This document shows, piece by piece, positions 54,717-63,048 of a DNA stretch of 64,000 bases. The notes beneath the pieces are model-generated. The model made no database searches. It was given only the letters and a program-made list of their open reading frames with translations, and was not told where the DNA came from. A program made the translations under genes and the position numbers. Every line of letters begins with the position of its first letter. Positions within the stretch are counted from its first letter, which is position 1. This DNA is from CBDBJL01 sp965206365 (lineage in GTDB: Bacteria; Pseudomonadota; Alphaproteobacteria; JABAAW01; JAHZMA01), in contig CBDBJL010000016.1 in the NCBI GenBank assembly GCA_965206365.1, positions 130,941 to 194,940 on the forward strand, read 5' to 3'.

Positions 54717-56507
54717 ATGGAACCGCAAAAACCCAACAACCCAAATTTTATCCTTGCGATCGCTCTCTCTTTAATGGTGCTTGTTGGTTGGCAAATGTTT
54801 TTTGCTCCGAAACCACAACCAAGAAACCAACCTTCACAAACAACGCAAACTGGTGATGGAAATACCTCTCAGGATCAATCTGTTCCCTCCAATCTCACTC
54901 CGCAATTGCCGGAATCACTGCAAGGAAATTCTTCTGATTTACCCTTAGAGATCATCGAAGAATCCGAAACTGAGATCCTAGCTAGGCGCGCCAAAGTTAT
55001 TGCCAACACTGCGCGTATTTTTGTTGAAAATGCAAAAATATTTGGCTCGATTTCGCTTCAAGGTGGGCATTTTGACGATTTAACCTTACGAAATTACCAC
55101 ACTGATTTGGCAGAAAATTCGCCCAATATTACCCTTTTTAACCCTCGCGGTAGTGCCAACCCCTATCATGCCACTTTTAATTGGTTTGGTGATAAAACCA
55201 TTGATTTCCCTAATGATAACACCCTATGGCGTGTCGATAACCCCAGTTCTCTCACCCCCAATCATCCCATTACGCTTTATTGGGTTAATAACCAGAATGT
55301 TCGGTTTGAAAAAACATTTACCATTGATGATGATTATTTGATAACTGTTACACAACGCGTTTTGAACGGTTCAAGCAACGCCATTACCCTCTATCCTTAT
55401 GGTTTAATTTCACGCACGGGTGAGCCTGATATTCTGAATTTTTACATTCTTCATGAAGGTTTCATTGGCGTTTTACAACAAGAACTCATCGAAGATGATT
55501 ATGATGATGTCGCCAAAGAAACCATCATTTATCAAAATAGCACCGGTTGGTTTGGCATTACTGATAAATATTGGCTAGCTGCCCTTATTCCCCAAAGTAA
55601 GGGTTTTAACGCATCCTTCAAGCAAGGCAATAAAAAAGGTTCAAGCATTCCTACCTATCAAGCAGATTTTTATGCCCAAGCAGCGAATATTAACCAAGGT
55701 GAATCCTATGAATATGAAACTTTATTATTTGCCGGCGCGAAAGAGCTAGATGTTTTAGACCAATATACAAAAACCCACAATATCTATAAATTTGATTTAG
55801 GCGTTGATTTTGGCATTTTGTATTTTATTACGAAACCAATATTTCTATTAATTAAATATTTTTCCAGTCTTTTTGGTAATTTTGGTGTTGCAATTTTAGC
55901 CTTAACGGTTGTGATCAAATTTTTCTTTTTTCCTCTTGCCAATAAATCTTATGTATCGATTTCAAAAATGAAACAATTGCAACCGCAAATTACCGAGCTA
56001 AAAGAACGCTATGGCGATGATAAGCAAAAATTACAACAAGAAATGATGCGCATCTATCGCGAGAAAAAAATTAACCCGCTTGCAGGTTGCATTCCGATTG
56101 TTTTACAAATTCCGGTATTTTTTGCACTCTACAAAGTGTTGTTTGTTACAATTGAAATGCGCCATGCGCCATTTTTTGGATGGATTCAAGATTTATCCGC
56201 CCCTGATCCCCTAGGCATTCTCACGCTTTTTGGCTTGATTAGCTGGAATGTTCCAGCAATTTTAACGGTGGTAAATATTGGCATTTGGCCTATTTTGATG
56301 GGGCTTACAATGTGGGTGCAGCAAAAATTAAACCCGGCCCCGGCAGATCCAATGCAACAGAAAATATTTGCCTTACTGCCCTTTGTTTTTACATTTTTAC
56401 TTGGCACTTTTCCAGCAGGCTTGGTAATTTATTGGACATGCAATAACAGCCTCACCATTTTGCAACAATGGCTCATTACACGCTCACTTGAGAAAAAGTC
56501 GCAGTAA
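54717..56507 (+). CDS. yidC: Membrane protein insertase YidC
   Basis: A 596-residue protein with an N-terminal anchor (NFILAIALSLMVLVGWQMFF), a large periplasmic beta-supersandwich (about 60-350), and the C-terminal five-helix insertase core: FGNFGVAILALTVVIKFFFFPL, MKQLQPQITELKERYGDDKQKL, and NPLAGCIPIVLQIPVFFALYKVL near 455. It inserts proteins from the ribosome and the Sec system into the inner membrane. The gene order around it is the usual one. Confidence 0.97.
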   Translation: MEPQKPNNPNFILAIALSLMVLVGWQMFFAPKPQPRNQPSQTTQTGDGNTSQDQSVPSNLTPQLPESLQGNSSDLPLEIIEESETEILARRAKVIANTARIFVENAKIFGSISLQGGHFDDLTLRNYHTDLAENSPNITLFNPRGSANPYHATFNWFGDKTIDFPNDNTLWRVDNPSSLTPNHPITLYWVNNQNVRFEKTFTIDDDYLITVTQRVLNGSSNAITLYPYGLISRTGEPDILNFYILHEGFIGVLQQELIEDDYDDVAKETIIYQNSTGWFGITDKYWLAALIPQSKGFNASFKQGNKKGSSIPTYQADFYAQAANINQGESYEYETLLFAGAKELDVLDQYTKTHNIYKFDLGVDFGILYFITKPIFLLIKYFSSLFGNFGVAILALTVVIKFFFFPLANKSYVSISKMKQLQPQITELKERYGDDKQKLQQEMMRIYREKKINPLAGCIPIVLQIPVFFALYKVLFVTIEMRHAPFFGWIQDLSAPDPLGILTLFGLISWNVPAILTVVNIGIWPILMGLTMWVQQKLNPAPADPMQQKIFALLPFVFTFLLGTFPAGLVIYWTCNNSLTILQQWLITRSLEKKSQ

Positions 56508-56511
56508 CATC

Positions 56512-57168
56512 ATGAGATCGGGTCTGAAAAAATCAACCCAAATTTTATTTTCACGCCCTTGTCACTTCAAGCTCTCAGTATTGACATTGGCGCAATTACC
56601 GAAAAGTGATTTGCCAGAAATTGCATTTTGTGGACGCTCCAATTGTGGCAAATCTAGCTTGCTGAATCGCTTGGTCGATCACAAGCAATTGGCACGGGCG
56701 AGTCGTACTCCGGGGCGCACCCGCGCTCTTAATTTTTTTTTATTGGGCAATGAAATGAAAAATAAAGGCAACATTTACCTTGTGGATATGCCGGGTTATG
56801 GCTATGCCAAAGCTTCGAAAAGCGACATCACTATTTTCCAAAAACTTTCGCATGATTACTTGAAAAATCGACGCAATTTGCGATTAGTGTTTTTATTAAT
56901 TGATGCCAGACGTGGCATTATCGATATCGACCGCAATGTGATCAATTTTTTCACAATCATGGCAATACCCTTTCTCGTTATTCTCACCAAGCAAGATCAA
57001 ATCACCCAGGCCAAGCAAATCGAACTTAGCGTAGCATTAAATCATGAAATTGCGAATTTTCCCTCGGCATTACCAGAATTAATTGTCACCAGTGCACGTA
57101 AAAATCAAGGGATTGATACTCTGCGCGAAAGATTGGCTTTACTCATCCAACAAAAATCTTTAGCCTAG
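56512..57168 (+). CDS. engB: Ribosome biogenesis GTP-binding protein EngB/YsxC
   Basis: A 218-residue GTPase: G1 FCGRSNCGKSSLLNRL near residue 40 (the usual Val is Cys), G2/switch RASRTPGRTRALNF, G3 VDMPGYGYAKASK near 88, G4 LTKQDQ near 148, and G5 VTSARKNQGID. It takes part in 50S assembly. I start at ATG 56512, 5 bp after the yidC stop. An upstream ATG lies inside yidC. Confidence 0.95.
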   Translation: MRSGLKKSTQILFSRPCHFKLSVLTLAQLPKSDLPEIAFCGRSNCGKSSLLNRLVDHKQLARASRTPGRTRALNFFLLGNEMKNKGNIYLVDMPGYGYAKASKSDITIFQKLSHDYLKNRRNLRLVFLLIDARRGIIDIDRNVINFFTIMAIPFLVILTKQDQITQAKQIELSVALNHEIANFPSALPELIVTSARKNQGIDTLRERLALLIQQKSLA

Positions 57169-57176
57169 ATGTTGCT

Positions 57177-58043
57177 ATGAATTTGAAATCTGATAAACAT
57201 ATTCGCTTTTTAGCCCAAGCGGGCATTTTGGTACAGGCCCTGCCCTTTATGCAACGTTATCAGGGCGAAACCATCATTATCAAATTTGGTGGCAATGCCA
57301 TGATTGATGAAAAATTATTTTCTGACTTTGCCCGCGATATTATGCTATTGAAACAGGTTGGCATTAACCCGGTGATTGTGCATGGAGGGGGGCCACAAAT
57401 CAACCAAATGCTAGAAAAATTACAAATAAAAAGTGAATTTGTCGCTGGCATTCGCATTACCAACAAAGCCACTATGGATGTGGTGGCAATGATTTTGGGG
57501 ATAATTAATAAGCGTATTGTTGCTGAGATTAACGCCCTAGGCGGCAAAGCCATTGGGCTCTCAGGCGTTGATGGTAATTTGTTACGCGCCCAACCGATCA
57601 GTGCTGAATTGGGCTTTGCCGGGAAAGTGGCGCAAGTGGATATTGGTATTTTGAACCAGCTTCACCAACATTGCGATACCATTCCCGTGCTTGCTTCCTT
57701 TTCTCTGGGGGAAGAGGATCATCAATTTTATAATGTTAATGCCGATGTTTTTGCCGGTGCCATTGCCGTTGCCAGCAAGGCGCGACGATTATTAATGTTG
57801 ACAGATATTCCTGGAGTTTTAGGAACCGATAACAAACTTATTCGCGAGTTGAATCTGCAGCAAGCACAAACATTAATGGAAACTGGCGTGATTTCGGGCG
57901 GAATGATACCGAAATTAGAAACTTGTATCCATGCCGTGAAACAAGGTTTAATCGCAGCGGTTATCCTTGATGGTCGCTTTACCCATTCAATCTTGCTTGA
58001 ACTTTTCACTGAAAAAGGGCACGGAACCTTATTGCGCCAATAG
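57177..58043 (+). CDS. argB: Acetylglutamate kinase
   Basis: A 288-residue amino-acid kinase: FGGNAMIDE near residue 38, VHGGGPQINQML near 67, the arginine-sensitive-type N-terminal helix region, and VNADVFAGAIAVASKARRLLMLTDIPGV near 185. It phosphorylates N-acetylglutamate, the second step of arginine synthesis. With argE at 17 kb it implies an acetylated route to arginine. It lies 9 bp after engB; the hairpin at 58067 probably ends the operon. Confidence 0.95.
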   Translation: MNLKSDKHIRFLAQAGILVQALPFMQRYQGETIIIKFGGNAMIDEKLFSDFARDIMLLKQVGINPVIVHGGGPQINQMLEKLQIKSEFVAGIRITNKATMDVVAMILGIINKRIVAEINALGGKAIGLSGVDGNLLRAQPISAELGFAGKVAQVDIGILNQLHQHCDTIPVLASFSLGEEDHQFYNVNADVFAGAIAVASKARRLLMLTDIPGVLGTDNKLIRELNLQQAQTLMETGVISGGMIPKLETCIHAVKQGLIAAVILDGRFTHSILLELFTEKGHGTLLRQ

Positions 58044-58066
58044 GCTGATTAGGGATAAATTCATAC

Positions 58067-58166
58067 AAGGGGGGGCGCGGAATCGCTATCTTTCCCCTCC
58101 CCCTTAAAGATAATGATGCAGGGGATTTAAGAGGGGTGCCCATCGGCTGGGCATCGCCCCCCCTTA
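58067..58166. repeat. Two G-run/C-run palindromes, REP-like
   Basis: The first hairpin (58067-58105) has arms AAGGGGG and CCCCCTT. The second (58128-58166) has TAAGAGGGGTGCCCA with TGGGCA and a CCCCCCCTTA arm, around a 5-nt loop. Both begin (T)AAG plus G-run and end C-run plus TTA, like the larger palindrome at 58991-59055. They could also act as terminators for argB. Confidence 0.6.
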
Positions 58167-58174
58167 TGAAATAT

Positions 58175-58321
58175 TTAGGTTCTAATGATATAAATCAGGG
58201 AATAATAGGGTGGGGTGAATCCATGGCTGTGGGCGTGGCTGGAACCTTGCGTGGAAATCCAACGATTATAACTGTAGCGCGAAATATGGTTTGCTCTCAT
58301 TCGAAGCATGGTTTGAGTTTT
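58175..58321 (-). pseudogene. Second 3' end of a collar-type phage fibre gene
   Basis: On the minus strand a short frame reads MLRMRANHISRYSYNRW, then ISTQGSSHAHSHGF and finishes TPPYYSLIYIIRT. The last 20 residues equal those of the fibre gene at 59065 (HSHGFTPPYYSLIYIIRT), and about 57 bp are near-identical. It has no N-terminal half. It is either a relic of an earlier fibre gene or a silent cassette. It lies downstream of the methyltransferase. Confidence 0.6.
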
Positions 58322-58379
58322 TTTCAGTTTAAGAATAAGATTTTAAAACTATCGTGGGTGGACTATCGCGGCAAGTGAT

Positions 58380-58961
58380 TTAGTTTGAGTTTTTTTCAAT
58401 AATCCAACCTGTAAAATCTCCAAACCGAAACACCTCAATAATATCGTCACCCAATTCCTCCGCGCGAAGTGGACGTTGAATTCCTGAAAGTGCCATTTCT
58501 TTTTTCATCACCTCTTCATACGATACTCCGGCTGAAATTTTTGCATCCCAGATCATTCGCCAAATAACTGTTGCCGCGTAACCAGATCCAGCTACACGTC
58601 GATCAAATATTATCAGTGCCCCGCCAGGATTTAATTTTTCTCGCAATTGGATCACTAATTTTTGACGTTCTGAAACTGGTAAAAACATTAAAACTAAAAA
58701 TAATATGCCAACATCAAAGCGTTGATATTCAAAATCGAGTGCATTGGCTTGAATAACTTCGCCAGCCCCAGAATACCTATCAATCATATTTACCTCATCA
58801 TCTAATGCAATAAGCTTTGCTTGTCTTTCCATCAATGTTGGCTGTAAAATTTTGCCCATATTACCTGTGCTTGCCCCAATATCATAAACCAGCCCATTTT
58901 TGGGAATATAGCTTCGCGCTAAAAAGCAAGCTGCCGAACTCATAAAATCATACCATGGCAA
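58380..58961 (-). CDS. SAM-dependent methyltransferase of the phage tail cluster
   Basis: A 193-residue class I methyltransferase: LVYDIGASTGNMGKIL near residue 24 (motif I), ALDDEVNMIDRY (acidic loop), FDVGILFLVLMFLP near 82 (motif IV), and LNPGGALIIFDRRV near 109. It resembles the tRNA-cmoA/UbiE type more than DNA methylases, so a nucleic-acid target is not supported. It lies after a fibre gene in the tail cluster on the same strand. A decayed copy is at 15.7 kb. It may be a moron or modify host or phage components. Confidence 0.7.
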   Translation of the reverse strand: MPWYDFMSSAACFLARSYIPKNGLVYDIGASTGNMGKILQPTLMERQAKLIALDDEVNMIDRYSGAGEVIQANALDFEYQRFDVGILFLVLMFLPVSERQKLVIQLREKLNPGGALIIFDRRVAGSGYAATVIWRMIWDAKISAGVSYEEVMKKEMALSGIQRPLRAEELGDDIIEVFRFGDFTGWIIEKNSN

Positions 58962-58990
58962 ATGTTGTCGAACAATGGCGGGGGGATCTT

Positions 58991-59055
58991 AAGGGGGGTC
59001 ATCGCAAAGGATTGAGCTCGTCTTCAATCCCGAGAAGCGATGTCGCTCCCCCCTT
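58991..59055. repeat. Large three-part palindrome between fibre and methyltransferase genes
   Basis: AAGGGGGG (58991-58998) pairs with CCCCCCTT (59048-59055). Inside, CATCGC pairs with GCGATG, and inside that GGATTGA pairs with TCAATCC around an 8-nt loop. It has the same outer arms as the two palindromes at 58067-58166 and lies just past the fibre stop. Confidence 0.65.
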
Positions 59056-59064
59056 GTTAATAAT

Positions 59065-59769
59065 CTATGTTCTGATGATATAAATCAGGGAATAATAGGG
59101 CGGAGTGAATCCATGGCTGTGGGCTGCGTTGCCACCTGCATTTCTAGTACTATCTCCATTTATCCAACCAGAGCTGCCCGTTAAAAAATATGATGCCGTC
59201 CATCCATTACCACCCGCGATATTCATAGTATGGCTATGACTCGGCATTTGCGCTATTGTGATTGCATGCCCATCGGTGGTGAAACTACCGCCTTTAGTGC
59301 CAGCCTCGCGGGTTGCGCTTCTGCCAATCACAAATTTATCTTGCAAATTGGGCACATTAAAACTGGTGGAGCCATCACCCGCACCATGAATATCGCCCAA
59401 AACCGCATAAAGATCGCTATAGATTGTGCGCGAAATTGCCTGCCCATCGCACACCAAAAAACCTTTCGGGGCATTGGCTAAACTGCCCGCCCACATACGC
59501 ACATCACCCGCAGGCGCGCATAATTGCCGAATGGCCTGATAAAGCTGGGTAAGATCGGAGGAATCTGGCGTGCTGGCATTGCTACCCGCAGGGGCATGAT
59601 TTGGCGTTGAACGCGCTTGATTAAATGCCTGCTGAATAACATTTACAATCTCGCGTTGGGGGTTTTCAATGGCTTGGGCGGGGATGATTGAGCCTTGCGT
59701 ACCTTGCTGCGCATTGCCATTGCTATAAGGGCTGTTCGCGGGTTCATTTAGGGGTTGAATATATTCCAT
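59065..59769 (-). CDS. Phage tail collar/fibre protein
   Basis: A 234-residue protein. The N-terminal 90 residues are Pro/Asn/Gln-rich and look disordered. The collar domain follows: AGDVRMWAGSLANAPKGFLVCDGQAISR, YAVLGDIHGAGDGSTSFNVPNLQDKFVIG near 135, a MPSHSHTM motif, and C-terminal HSHGFTPPYYSLIYIIRT. This is the Phage_Collar pattern of receptor-binding fibre tips. It follows the baseplate gene 47 homologue by 12 bp. Confidence 0.88.
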   Translation of the reverse strand: MEYIQPLNEPANSPYSNGNAQQGTQGSIIPAQAIENPQREIVNVIQQAFNQARSTPNHAPAGSNASTPDSSDLTQLYQAIRQLCAPAGDVRMWAGSLANAPKGFLVCDGQAISRTIYSDLYAVLGDIHGAGDGSTSFNVPNLQDKFVIGRSATREAGTKGGSFTTDGHAITIAQMPSHSHTMNIAGGNGWTASYFLTGSSGWINGDSTRNAGGNAAHSHGFTPPYYSLIYIIRT

Positions 59770-59781
59770 GATAAATATTCC

Positions 59782-60873
59782 TTAAGCTGAGAAAGTAACT
59801 ATGGTTGGTTTTAAAATATTGGTATTATTAGTCGGCGTTAAATTGCTGGTGGGGCTCTGTAAAATAAAATCATCAACATGTGCAACATCGTTAATGGTTT
59901 CATAAAGTGAGGTAAGGCTAATGGAGGCACCAGGCGATGCCAACCGCATGAAATGCGCACTTAAAGCCTGTTTAATTTGCGCTTCCACCTGAGTTTTATT
60001 ACTGCCAGAACTTATTTTTAATTTACTAATATTGAGCGTAACATCTTCGATATCAGGGGTTTTAACAAAAACTGTTGTTCCCACCGGACGATTAGCATCA
60101 ATAAATTCTTTTACTTTTGCCATTTGATTTGCATTGGGCACTGCAAGCAAATCATCTTCATTTTGAATCATAATAAAAATATCTACCGTACCTTTGCCTT
60201 GGGCTCCGCCTTTAACAAAGGCACGCGATACTGGAATTGTATGATATTGCCGCGCCAAAGCCCAATTCTCATAATCGCTAATCGAGCCATTTTTGCTAGG
60301 GTTTCGTAATTCTAATAAAATCCTGCCACGATAGAGTGTATCGGATTCTGCATCCGCCCCACCGATAAAACCAGCATCAGTAACAATGCCGTATGAGGCG
60401 ACACCACGCATGGGTTCTACCCATGATAATTCTTGCTTAGCGATTAAATTTCCTGTTTTGCCAGCTTTTTTTGCTTGAAAAGCGATAATTGCATCGCCAT
60501 CTGTAAAATTGCTAGTAGCGATTACCGTATAAATTGTACCATCTGCACTGCTAACCGCAACATTTTTTGGAATCGTAACATCTTCGGTTGCGGTAAAAGA
60601 AATGCTGCCAGAGGCGTGAGTGGCTCTGCCCCGAGTAACATTCCAAAAACTTCCGATCCGATCTAAATCATTGCCTGATGCCGTCATCACAAAACTGCCT
60701 TTAATCGCATCCTCTAAAGCATCATACAGGCTTGATATTGCCCCTGATGCCGATAATGCCAAAAGATTAAGTGGATGCGCCGTAAGTGCAACAGTGGTAT
60801 CTGCGCTATGATTGACCATTTTATTCACCATCCGATCGTGAATTTCATCGATAGAATAAGATTTAATTGGCAT
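59782..60873 (-). CDS. Baseplate J-like protein (Mu gp47 homologue)
   Basis: A 363-residue protein of the baseplate J family: an N-terminal helical part, ASGNDLDRIGSFWNVTRGRATHASGSISFTA with the diagnostic G-R-A segment near residue 75, GTIYTVIATSNFTDGDAIIAFQAKKAGKTGNL, and RILLELRNPSKNGSISDYENWALA near 193. It forms the baseplate wedge in contractile tails. It is followed by the fibre gene without an intervening gp48/gpI. Confidence 0.88.
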   Translation of the reverse strand: MPIKSYSIDEIHDRMVNKMVNHSADTTVALTAHPLNLLALSASGAISSLYDALEDAIKGSFVMTASGNDLDRIGSFWNVTRGRATHASGSISFTATEDVTIPKNVAVSSADGTIYTVIATSNFTDGDAIIAFQAKKAGKTGNLIAKQELSWVEPMRGVASYGIVTDAGFIGGADAESDTLYRGRILLELRNPSKNGSISDYENWALARQYHTIPVSRAFVKGGAQGKGTVDIFIMIQNEDDLLAVPNANQMAKVKEFIDANRPVGTTVFVKTPDIEDVTLNISKLKISSGSNKTQVEAQIKQALSAHFMRLASPGASISLTSLYETINDVAHVDDFILQSPTSNLTPTNNTNILKPTIVTFSA

Positions 60874-60890
60874 ATATTTTCTCCTTTTGG

Positions 60891-61331
60891 TTAAATTTCT
60901 AACAAATCTTCATCAATATGAAGAGTAATTCGATAAGTGCCACGACGGGCTTCAACGCGAATATCAATATTCTTGGCAAGGCTTTTTTCTTGTAAAAATT
61001 TTAAGCTCTCTGAAATATGTTTCACAATTTGCACAGCTTGCTGATTACCTGTGCTTTCTTTATCGGCTATAATCACTCGAAATACCGAATCATGAGCACT
61101 GATGCCAGTATAAAATTGCTGGTAAATAACACTGCCAAAATCAGGCGCGCCCCAAAAACCCTTCCGTTTTGCCTCGAAATTTGTTACGGAATTGGCCTCT
61201 AAATTTTGCTCATCAGCGCGCTCGGTAAGCAATGCATTCATCACTAAGGCAGGTAGAACATTTACCTTATTATTCGCCCGCCACACATTATTAGGCGTTA
61301 AATGATTAAATTTTGGAAATAGATTCCACAT
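60891..61331 (-). CDS. Phage GP46-type baseplate protein
   Basis: A 146-residue protein in the position of Mu gene 46, between the spike and gene 47. Landmarks: NVLPALVMNALLTERA near residue 27, GFWGAPDFGSVIYQ near 58, and RVEARRGTYRITLHI near the C-terminus. The domain corresponds to the gpW/gp25-like baseplate initiator of other phages. Confidence 0.72.
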   Translation of the reverse strand: MWNLFPKFNHLTPNNVWRANNKVNVLPALVMNALLTERADEQNLEANSVTNFEAKRKGFWGAPDFGSVIYQQFYTGISAHDSVFRVIIADKESTGNQQAVQIVKHISESLKFLQEKSLAKNIDIRVEARRGTYRITLHIDEDLLEI

Positions 61332-61349
61332 TTTTAGGATCCTTTTCTT

Positions 61350-61796
61350 TTAAGTTTCAGGAGAATTGAGCGAAATCATGCCATTTGCCGGGCCATTGCC
61401 GCTAATTGTTACAGGATCCCCATCGGCTAAGATCCGTTTTTTTCCCGCAGGAGTTTCACGATAAATATTTTTACCAGATGCCGGTTTCAAAAGAATATTC
61501 CCATCAGCTTGTAAGATAATTTGCGCACCTGAATTCGCCACCAAATGCGTTGCTCCCAATTTTAAGGGGACAAATTTTTGATCCTGAAATTTCTTATCAT
61601 CAATAATGGGTAAGGCAAAATTGCCATAGGAACAAATTTTATTGGGGAACATCAGCCAAGCTTTTTGCTTGATATCCGGCAAACTCAACAAACCTTGAGG
61701 ATGGAACAATGTCACATTCTCATACAGGGTTCCTTGGGCTTCTACTTGTAATTTCTCATCAATTTTGCTAAGATTTCTTGTAATTTTTGCTTGCAT
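61350..61796 (-). CDS. Baseplate spike/assembly protein V-like (Mu gp45)
   Basis: A 148-residue protein with a central beta region (LSLPDIKQKAWLMFPN) and a Gly-rich C-terminal part IILQADGNILLKPASGKNIY as in the beta-helix of Mu gp45. It is shorter than Mu gp45 (about 195 residues). The tail tip piercing the membrane would be this trimer. Placement between the hub and gene 46 homologues supports it. Confidence 0.65.
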   Translation of the reverse strand: MQAKITRNLSKIDEKLQVEAQGTLYENVTLFHPQGLLSLPDIKQKAWLMFPNKICSYGNFALPIIDDKKFQDQKFVPLKLGATHLVANSGAQIILQADGNILLKPASGKNIYRETPAGKKRILADGDPVTISGNGPANGMISLNSPET

Positions 61797-61808
61797 CTTC
61801 TTTCCTTT

Positions 61809-62759
61809 TTAATGTAGAGGGATCAAGGATTGAACATCCTTATACTCAATGGCAACAAATTTACTGGTAGTGCTTGTTGTTGTTGTTTTATAAAAATGGC
61901 TCTCTATGATCATTTTTGGCGTCGCATTTCCTTTTGAGCCTTCTGGTGATTTTGTGGATACATCAATAATATCACCCGGTAGAAATGGAACGATTCCGTT
62001 ATATTCTAATTCATAATATTTGCTTGGATGTAAAAATTGATAATATTTTACTGCATTAAAAGGAACTTCGCCTTGTGTGAAAATGCGTTTCAAACCATTT
62101 CCTAATTTCTTATTTGCACTTAATTTCGGTTGCCAATCACCCTGATGATTCAACGAGGTGGCATGAATATAAGGCAAGGGCTCGGTTTCATAACAATAAA
62201 ATTTTTGTGGCTCAGTAAACTTCTGAAAGATATCTTGAAAATTCTGAATTTCTTTTTGCATTTTCTGTGTTAAAACCATTAACTCGCCCCCACGATTAAG
62301 CATAAATACACAACCCAACATTTGTTCTAACCTGCATAATGTGGTTGCGATGGTTTGTTCAGCGCAGAGTTGAAATTGTTTCACCATTGTTTTCTGCAAG
62401 AATTCTTGTTCCGCAATAACAATAGGATATTGATTGAAAATTATTTTTAAGGTTTGCTCTAACGAAACATTGTTTAAATAATGCAGCCCAAGCATATTTT
62501 GCTCTGCAATCGCCGATAAGGGATCCAAACAATCAATCACGAAACCTTGATAAGCTGTTTGCAATTTGATAATTTTCGTATTTTTTGCCAAAATATGTGG
62601 AGAGCTTTTAATTTCTAGATGCCCCATATTCATTTTATTTGAATCATTATCGCCCGCTAGCGTGCCACAGCTGAAGCCCAAATGAAAATTTAAATAATAT
62701 TGCTGACAATCAACGCGAAAATTATTTTCTTCCTGAATATATTGAAACTGTATTGACAT
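61809..62759 (-). CDS. Phage baseplate hub protein (Mu gp44/P2 D-like)
   Basis: A 316-residue protein: an N-terminal beta-barrel-like part followed by ALHYLNNVSLEQTLKIIFNQYPIVIAEQ-type text near residue 90-120 and YLPGDIIDVSTKSPEG near 265. Size and place match hub proteins, though pairwise similarity cannot be shown by eye. It lies in the Mu 43-44-45-46-47 order. Family call is mainly positional. Confidence 0.5.
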   Translation of the reverse strand: MSIQFQYIQEENNFRVDCQQYYLNFHLGFSCGTLAGDNDSNKMNMGHLEIKSSPHILAKNTKIIKLQTAYQGFVIDCLDPLSAIAEQNMLGLHYLNNVSLEQTLKIIFNQYPIVIAEQEFLQKTMVKQFQLCAEQTIATTLCRLEQMLGCVFMLNRGGELMVLTQKMQKEIQNFQDIFQKFTEPQKFYCYETEPLPYIHATSLNHQGDWQPKLSANKKLGNGLKRIFTQGEVPFNAVKYYQFLHPSKYYELEYNGIVPFLPGDIIDVSTKSPEGSKGNATPKMIIESHFYKTTTTSTTSKFVAIEYKDVQSLIPLH

Positions 62760-62768
62760 TGATAAAAC

Positions 62769-62996
62769 TCACAAATTATTGAGATTTTTAGGAACAAGAA
62801 ATATTTCTGCTTCTCCCATGATCCCCGCTTGGGTGAAATGATTGGCGGCCATAATTAAGGCTTTGCCACGCTTCCAATCCTTACCATAATGTTGCCAAGC
62901 AAAAATAATGAGAGGAACCGTATATTTCATTTGATATTTTTGATAAGTAACTGTTGGCAATTGTTGCAAGAAATAACGGTTAATTTCATTTTCCAA
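62769..62996 (-). CDS. Short phage tail protein, possibly tail X-like
   Basis: A 75-codon reading frame. No ATG is in frame; TTG at 62996 is the first start after the stop upstream, 53 bp after the preceding gene. Its second half (AWQHYGKDWKRGKALIMAANHF, then GEAEIFLVPKNL) is reminiscent of the short LysM-like tail X proteins, with a YG and a C-terminal F-L-VP. The identity is tentative. Confidence 0.45.
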   Translation of the reverse strand: MENEINRYFLQQLPTVTYQKYQMKYTVPLIIFAWQHYGKDWKRGKALIMAANHFTQAGIMGEAEIFLVPKNLNNL

Positions 62997-63048
62997 AGCT
63001 TCAAATGCTGTTACTTGGGCGCGTGATGATTCATGATCAGTACGATTT

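Noticed and set aside
58136..58378. Plus-strand 80-codon frame over the spare fibre end
   Set aside because: It is antisense to the fibre 3' sequence, whose minus-strand reading is recognisable; the plus frame has no known motif.
58175..59130. Diversity-generating retroelement suggested by the repeated fibre 3' end
   Set aside because: No reverse transcriptase gene or template repeat with adenine-specific changes is visible; the differences between copies are few and mixed.
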